The notes below the pieces were generated by a model. It had not been told where the DNA came from. It did no database searches and saw nothing but the letters and a program-made list of their open reading frames with translations. From Phycisphaerales bacterium (GTDB lineage: Bacteria; Planctomycetota; Phycisphaerae; Phycisphaerales; UBA1924): DNA of 8,878 nt. A program made the translations under genes and the position numbers. Position 1 is the first letter of the stretch. Each line of letters opens with the position of its first letter. Shown piece by piece: positions 5,401 through 8,878 of the stretch. The stretch is taken from the NCBI GenBank assembly GCA_030680655.1, contig JAUXUZ010000511.1, forward strand, positions 1-8,878, given 5' to 3'.

Positions 5401-5427
5401 TTGGCCCTTTAGCCATTTGCTATTTGG
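5401..5427. repeat. Right inverted repeat of the pdhA-pdhB spacer
   Basis: TTGGCCCTTTAGCCATTTGC... matches 3935-3961 at 25 of 27 positions and pairs with 4956-4982 at 24 of 27. The stop codon of pdhA (TAG, 5420-5422) and its last two codons lie within this repeat, so the C-terminus of PdhA was set by it. Confidence 0.9.
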
Positions 5428-6565
5428 CTAGTTCGGCTTGCTTCAAGCCCGCCTGGGCGGGGTTCTGGCCGAGGGAGTGGGTCTGCATGGTGTCGCGTTG
5501 CTTCACCAGATATGCCGGCGTTGTTGCGTACATCGAGTCGAACATCTCGCTCTTGTCGGGGTCGGGCCAGGAGAGGACCTGGTCGACGATGCCCTTGATG
5601 GTGACTTCAGCCTTCTCTTCGTGCTCTTTCTGGAGGGCGTCGTTCCAGAGGCCGCGGGACTCGAGGTACTTGCGGGTGCGGATCATGGGGTCCTTGGCCT
5701 TCCAGGCCTCGACCTCGTTCTGATCGCGGTAGCGGCGTGCGTCGTCGGCGGTGGTGTGGTCGCCCAGGCGGTAGGTGATGGCCTCGATCATGGTGACGCC
5801 GCCGCCCTGGCGGGCGCGTTCGCGGGCGTCGTAGACGGCCTTGTAGACGGCGAAGATGTCGTTGCCGTCAACCTGCTGGACGGTGGCACCGTAGGCGAGG
5901 CCCTTCTGGGCGATCGTCTCGCTGGCGGTCTGCTGCTCGCGCGGGACGCTGATGGCCCACTGGTTGTTCTGGCAGAAGAAGATGCAGGGGACGTTCATCA
6001 CGGTGGCGAAGTTCATCGCCTCGTGGAAGTCGCCCTCGCTGGTTGCGCCGTCGCCGAAGTAGGTGCAGACAACCTGGTCCTTCTTCTGGAGCTTGGCGGC
6101 CCAGGCGATGCCTGTGGCGTGGAGCATCTGCGTGCCGATGGGGACGGCGATGGGGGTGACCTGCACGCCGGGGGGGAAGTGGTTGCCGCGCTCGTCGCCG
6201 GCCCAGTGCAGGAGCACGTGGGTCATGGGGACGCCGTGGAGGAACATGGCGGCGTTCTCGCGGTAGCAGGGGACGATCCAGTCGGTGCCGACGCGCATGG
6301 CCAGGCCGCTGCCGAGGGCGCAGGCTTCCTGCCCTTTGTTCTGGGGGTAGGTGTGCATGCGGCCTGAGCGCTGGAGCTTGAAGGCGGTCTCGTCGAGGTT
6401 GCGGCACTCGATCATCTTGGTGTAGGCGAAGAGGACCTGCTCGTCGGTGAGGATGGATGGGTCACCGCCGCCGCCGGGCTGCGCGAGCGCGGTGTCGAGG
6501 GTGCCATCCTCCTTGAGGATCTGCAGGTGCGTGATCTTTGCGGTGTAGGCGGTGGAGATCGGCAC
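5420..6565 (-). CDS. pdhA: Pyruvate dehydrogenase E1 component, alpha subunit
   Basis: The alpha subunit of E1 binds thiamine diphosphate and decarboxylates pyruvate with PdhB. The protein has 381 residues, typical of the alpha2-beta2 type found in Gram-positives and many other bacteria. The start is GTG 6565, with GGAG 7 nt upstream and no suitable ATG nearby. The thiamine diphosphate/magnesium motif runs from GDG (171-173) in FGDGATSEGDFHEAMNF to QNNQWAIS (199-206). Other family landmarks are GRMHTYPQNKGQEA (69-81), WIVPCYRENAAMFLHG (96-111), QVDGND (231-236) and the loop YRLGDHTTADDARRYR (265-280), with His270 at the usual active-site loop position. A branched-chain 2-oxoacid dehydrogenase alpha subunit is the main alternative. 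It is first in the operon with pdhB and E2. The stop codon TAG falls inside an inserted repeat. Confidence 0.93.
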   Translation of the reverse strand: MPISTAYTAKITHLQILKEDGTLDTALAQPGGGGDPSILTDEQVLFAYTKMIECRNLDETAFKLQRSGRMHTYPQNKGQEACALGSGLAMRVGTDWIVPCYRENAAMFLHGVPMTHVLLHWAGDERGNHFPPGVQVTPIAVPIGTQMLHATGIAWAAKLQKKDQVVCTYFGDGATSEGDFHEAMNFATVMNVPCIFFCQNNQWAISVPREQQTASETIAQKGLAYGATVQQVDGNDIFAVYKAVYDARERARQGGGVTMIEAITYRLGDHTTADDARRYRDQNEVEAWKAKDPMIRTRKYLESRGLWNDALQKEHEEKAEVTIKGIVDQVLSWPDPDKSEMFDSMYATTPAYLVKQRDTMQTHSLGQNPAQAGLKQAELAK

Positions 6566-6787
6566 GGTGAAGCTCCGATGGGCGCGGGGCCAAAGTTGGT
6601 GGTCAGGTACGTGACGCGGGAGTAAGGGTGGCGAGCGATGTGTAGCGCTACGGATGGACGGATGCCCATCCCGCGTATTGGAGTAAGGGTAGCAGTCTAA
6701 CCGTTCGGCGACCGATTTCCCGGGGGGAACTTGTGAGGGTTTTGCCCGGTTTGTGAAAATAGGGTCGAGCGCGCGAGGATCGGCGGC
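6566..6787. promoter_or_regulatory. Leader and probable control region of the pdh operon
   Basis: The 222-bp gap upstream of pdhA has no gene. It holds an 11-bp direct repeat GGAGTAAGGGT at 6619-6629 and 6680-6690 (61 bp apart), a perfect 10-bp palindrome GTAGCGCTAC at 6642-6651 between them, and a short inverted repeat GGATGG/CCATCC around 6653-6672. I find no convincing -35/-10 pair. The repeats are candidate operator sites for the operon; this is inference from position only. Confidence 0.35.
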
Positions 6788-7216
6788 TCAGGGCTTGGGG
6801 GTGGCCTCGATGCGTCCGCCGCTGGCCTTCCAGCCGTCGAAGCCGTCTGGGTAGTAGCGGACATCTTTATAGCCGGTGGAGATGAGTCGCTTGCCGAGTG
6901 ACTTGGCGGTGATGGAAGAGGGATTGCTGCCGTAGACGATGAGGGTCGCGAACTTGAGCAGGCGTGCGTCGGTTGCGCCCTCTACGCCGCTGACTTGAGC
7001 GACGGAGATGTTGACGGCGCCTGGGATGTGGCCGGCGGCGAACTCGATGGGCGTGCGGGCATCGATCAGGAGCGTCTTGGCCTTGTCTTTGTCGTTTTCG
7101 GTGAGCTTGCGGAGCTGCGAGAAGGTGAGGCTGGTTTCTTCAACGCTTGAGTCGGTGATGTTCTGCGAGCAGGCGGGCAGGATGAGGAGGGCGAGGATGA
7201 GGAGTGTTCGCTTCAT
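6788..7216 (-). CDS. Rhodanese-like domain lipoprotein lacking the catalytic cysteine
   Basis: ATG 7216 gives a 142-residue protein. It starts with a lipoprotein signal, MKRTLLILALLILPACS, with a lipobox-like LPAC and lipidated Cys16 predicted, so it would be anchored in a membrane and face the periplasm. A single rhodanese domain follows: TLLIDARTPIEFAAGHIPGAVNI (about 48-70), and the active-site strand-loop TLIVYGSNPSS (91-101). In active rhodaneses the loop begins with Cys; here the position is Gly96. The C-terminal YPDGFDGWKASGG is the usual ending of single-domain rhodaneses. Sulfur transfer is thus unlikely; a binding or regulatory role is possible. It lies 23 bp downstream of the racemase homologue on the same strand and is probably co-transcribed. 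No ribosome binding site is obvious. The longer upstream frame is low-complexity and overlaps the racemase, so I rejected it. Confidence 0.85.
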   Translation of the reverse strand: MKRTLLILALLILPACSQNITDSSVEETSLTFSQLRKLTENDKDKAKTLLIDARTPIEFAAGHIPGAVNISVAQVSGVEGATDARLLKFATLIVYGSNPSSITAKSLGKRLISTGYKDVRYYPDGFDGWKASGGRIEATPKP

Positions 7217-7239
7217 GGGTAGTTTGAGGGCAGGCGGGT

Positions 7240-8040
7240 TCAGAGTGAAGGGGCGCAGCGTTTGACGCAGCCGTCGGCGAGCAGGGCGAGCGAGTCGTAG
7301 ACCGGGAGTGTCGTGTCGGCGGCGGCGAGCAGCAGCGGGGCCTCGGTTGCGCCGAGGATCACGCCCTGTGCTCCGCGTTTGGCGAGGCGGTCGATCGCGC
7401 CTTGCCACTTGGTGCGGCTGTTGGGGTTGACGATGCCGTGGACGAGTTCATCGAAGATGATGTCGTCGATCATCTGTGCATCGGCGGGCTCGGGGATGAT
7501 GACCTTGACGCCCTTGATGCCGAGCATGGTCTGGTAGGTGGAGCCCTCCATGACGAGCCGGGTGCCGATGATGCCTACCGAGGTGCGGCCGTCGGCGGTG
7601 ACGGCGTCGGCGACGGTGTCGGTCATCTTGAGCCACGGGGCCGGGGCGGTGCTCTCTGCGGTGCCGGGTGGGCCGGGCACTGTGGAACCCGCGCCTTCGG
7701 CGAGGTGGATTCCGAACTGCATGAGGTTGTCGGGCACAACGAGCAGGTCTGCACCGATGGAGGTGAGCTTGCGGGCGCTCTCTGCCAGGAGGAGGCCGAC
7801 GGTCTGCCAATCGCCGTTGTCGACTGCGGCGACGTAGGCGTTTAGGCCGCCGGGCTCGTTGTGGAGGGTGATGCGCGGGGCGTGGAACGTGTCACCGTAC
7901 TGGGCTTCTGCGCGCCTGAAGAACTCGCGGTAGAACAGGCCGCTGGCCTCTGGGCTGACGGCGATGATGCCGACGTGGCGAGCGGGGGGCGCGGGGGGCG
8001 CGGAGGGAGTGGGGGGCGGGATGCTGGGTGAGGAGGCCAT
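7240..8040 (-). CDS. Asp/Glu racemase-family protein lacking both catalytic cysteines
   Basis: A 266-residue protein of the cofactor-independent Asp/Glu racemase superfamily (RacD/YgeA-like). Landmarks are HVGIIAVSPEASGLFYREF (22-40), VVPDNLMQFGIHL (101-113), SVGIIGTRLVMEGSTYQTML (154-173), the helix after PADAQMIDDIIFDELVHGIV, and GVILGATEAPLLL (226-238). Active members use two cysteines, in the sequences (V/P)xCNT and GCTE. Here they are Asp104 and Ala231, so normal two-base racemisation is not expected. The N-terminal 20 residues are Pro/Ser/Ala rich and upstream of the fold. Relative to the usual family it also has a Gly/Pro/Ala-rich insert at about 115-136. The start ATG 8040 is 4 bp from the start of the divergent hscB gene. 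The downstream gene is the rhodanese-like lipoprotein. Substrate and role unknown. Confidence 0.8.
   Translation of the reverse strand: MASSPSIPPPTPSAPPAPPARHVGIIAVSPEASGLFYREFFRRAEAQYGDTFHAPRITLHNEPGGLNAYVAAVDNGDWQTVGLLLAESARKLTSIGADLLVVPDNLMQFGIHLAEGAGSTVPGPPGTAESTAPAPWLKMTDTVADAVTADGRTSVGIIGTRLVMEGSTYQTMLGIKGVKVIIPEPADAQMIDDIIFDELVHGIVNPNSRTKWQGAIDRLAKRGAQGVILGATEAPLLLAAADTTLPVYDSLALLADGCVKRCAPSL
8031..8036 (+). promoter_or_regulatory. Shine-Dalgarno site that fixes the hscB start
   Basis: AGGAGG, 8 nt before GTG 8045. It selects this start over GTG 8063, which has only a weak site. It overlaps, on the other strand, the second to fourth codons of the racemase homologue. Confidence 0.65.
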
Positions 8041-8044
8041 CGCG

Positions 8045-8560
8045 GTGAGGGTATCCTCGGGTGTGGCTGATGCGTTTGACTTGTTGGGATTGGAAGCGCG
8101 GTTCGACCTGACACCGGAGCGGGTGCGGGCGGCGTATCTTGCGCGGGCGGGAGCGGTTCATCCCGACGCGGTGCCGGGCGGAGAGGACGGCGCGGCGGCG
8201 GCGCTGAACGCGGCGAAGACGGCGGTGAGCGATCCGGAGACGCGTGCGAACCTGCTGCTGGCGCGGCTGGGTGGCGCGAGCAGCGATGTGAGCCGCGCTC
8301 TGCCCGATGGGTTCCTGATGAAGATGATGGAGGCTCGTGAGGGGATGGAGGAAGCGGCGTCGCGGCGGGATGGAGCGGCGATCGAGCGGTGGCGGGGGTG
8401 GGCGGAGCGCGAGCGGGACGGGCACATCGCGCGGGTTGGGGCGCTTCTTGAAGCTGCGCGGCTCGGCAAGCCGACGGGTGTGGGGCTCTCGGAGGTGCGT
8501 CAGGAGTTGAACGCGTGGCGGTACATCGAGCGGATGCTGGAGCAGATCGGGGAGTTGTGA
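8045..8560 (+). CDS. hscB: Fe-S cluster assembly co-chaperone HscB (J-type)
   Basis: HscB delivers the scaffold IscU to the Hsp70 chaperone HscA and stimulates its ATPase, during iron-sulfur cluster transfer in the cytoplasm. From GTG 8045 the protein has 171 residues, the usual length. The N-terminal J-domain opens AFDLLGLEARFDLTPERVRA and carries the HPD tripeptide at residues 39-41 (GAVHPDAVPGG). The C-terminal HSCB domain contains the IscU-binding region PDGFLMKMMEAREGMEEA and ends AWRYIERMLEQIGEL. HscA, IscU and ferredoxin genes are not in the window. It is transcribed divergently from the racemase homologue; the short gap means its promoter must lie inside that gene or be shared. The following gene is a membrane protein with no obvious functional tie. 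Confidence 0.9.
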   Translation: MRVSSGVADAFDLLGLEARFDLTPERVRAAYLARAGAVHPDAVPGGEDGAAAALNAAKTAVSDPETRANLLLARLGGASSDVSRALPDGFLMKMMEAREGMEEAASRRDGAAIERWRGWAERERDGHIARVGALLEAARLGKPTGVGLSEVRQELNAWRYIERMLEQIGEL

Positions 8561-8569
8561 CGGGAAGGC

Positions 8570-8682
8570 AATCGGCATTCGGCACTGGGCATTCGTAAGG
8601 CAAACACCAGAGGGCCGAAGGACACCCTCATCCGCCCTCGCGGAGCCTCGGGCACCTTCTCCCAGCAGAGCCGGTAGAAGGG
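8570..8682. repeat. Dispersed-type palindromic repeats between hscB and the next gene
   Basis: 8570-8594 holds repeated GGCATTCGGCA-like words. 8625-8682 reads CCCTCATCCGCCC...GGCACCTTCTCCC...AGAAGG, with the inverted pair CCTTCT (8655-8660) and AGAAGG (8676-8681). Sequences of this form recur between genes in many GC-rich bacteria. It has no T-run and is not a standard terminator. Confidence 0.45.
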
Positions 8683-8699
8683 ATTGAAGAAGCGAACTC

Positions 8700-8878
8700 T
8701 TGGACCTGCAAGCACTCCCCATCCTGCTCCCGTTGCCCATCCCGCTGGCGGTGGTGGCGGTGGCGTCTGGCGTTGAGACGGCGCTGTTCAGCTTGACGTA
8801 CCACGATCGGCTGCGGCTGAAGCGTCTGAGCCCGCGGGCGGCCTCGGCCGTGACGTACCTGCTGGCACGCCCGCGGAC
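8700..8878 (+). CDS. DUF21/CNNM transmembrane protein (CorC/HlyC hemolysin-type), N-terminal part, 3' end outside window
   Basis: After an in-frame TGA at 8685-8687 the only plausible start is TTG 8700. The visible 59 residues have a first membrane helix rich in Leu/Pro/Val (LPLPIPLAVVAVASG), then the DUF21 signature GVETALFSLTYHDRLRLKRL, close to the family form SGSETALFSLS. This is followed by RAASAVTYLLARP, the usual RAxxVLxLLxxP segment. Members of the family pair the membrane domain with CBS domains and are linked to magnesium or cobalt efflux. The CBS part would lie outside the window. The start codon and the ribosome binding site (GAAGAAG upstream) are uncertain. Confidence 0.75.
   Translation, partial: MDLQALPILLPLPIPLAVVAVASGVETALFSLTYHDRLRLKRLSPRAASAVTYLLARPR

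Larger units (their letters stand above)
4956..5427. mobile_element. Inverted-repeat-bounded element carrying a four-helix-bundle gene (intervening-sequence-like)
   Basis: The two 27-31 bp inverted repeats bound a 415-bp interior that holds only the four-helix-bundle gene. A second, almost empty copy of the same repeat pair occupies the next spacer of the operon (3879-3961). Proteins of this family are best known from intervening sequences in 23S rRNA genes, whose ends also pair in a stem. A mobile or excisable nature is my inference from this layout; no target duplication has been identified. Confidence 0.45.

Noticed and set aside
5438..6367. Long plus-strand open frame across the pdhA gene.
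   Set aside because: Antisense shadow of a clear E1-alpha gene, with no recognisable motif.
6717..6729. TTCCC/GGGAA inverted repeat after the rhodanese gene as a terminator.
   Set aside because: The stem is only 5 bp and is not followed by a T-run on the transcribed strand.

Overview
This is a GC-rich bacterial window. I infer a planctomycete, most likely of the Phycisphaerae. The reasons are a membrane protein with a C-terminal CPTC...CPEC zinc ribbon, a REP-associated transposase flanked by a 43-bp-period repeat, and small palindromic repeats absorbed in frame into a coding sequence. No marker gene confirms the lineage.

Layout. Left edge to about 860: the C-terminal part of a GNAT acetyltransferase (+), then a convergent, uncharacterised minus-strand gene starting at 609 with a possible promoter at 676-704. 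864-1442 (-): a two-helix membrane zinc-ribbon protein interrupted by an in-frame TAA. 1521-2278: a RAYT transposase (-) between two sets of REP-like repeats. 2286-6565 (-): a pyruvate dehydrogenase operon in the order E1-alpha, broken four-helix-bundle gene, E1-beta, E2; no E3 (lipoamide dehydrogenase) gene lies in the window. 6788-8040 (-): a rhodanese-like lipoprotein and an Asp/Glu racemase homologue, both lacking the usual catalytic cysteines. 8045-8560 (+): the Fe-S co-chaperone HscB, divergent from the racemase homologue with only 4 bp between start codons. 8700 to the right edge (+): the start of a DUF21/CNNM (CorC/HlyC-type) membrane protein.

How the parts work together. PdhA and PdhB form the thiamine-diphosphate E1 that decarboxylates pyruvate. 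The E2 lipoyl domain takes the acetyl group and passes it to CoA. Each coding sequence is preceded by a GGAG Shine-Dalgarno 7-8 nt before its start.

The most unusual structure is in the two pdh spacers. Both carry the same pair of inverted repeats: a 31-bp left copy (30/31 identical between spacers) and a 27-bp right copy (25/27 identical). In the pdhA-pdhB spacer the pair encloses a four-helix-bundle gene of the 23S rRNA intervening-sequence protein family. In the pdhB-pdhC spacer it encloses only about 25 bp. This looks like a small mobile or intervening-sequence-like element in a full and an empty form, able to fold into stems directly upstream of the pdhB and pdhC ribosome binding sites. 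Two genes (zinc ribbon and four-helix bundle) carry single in-frame TAA codons with the reading frame otherwise intact.
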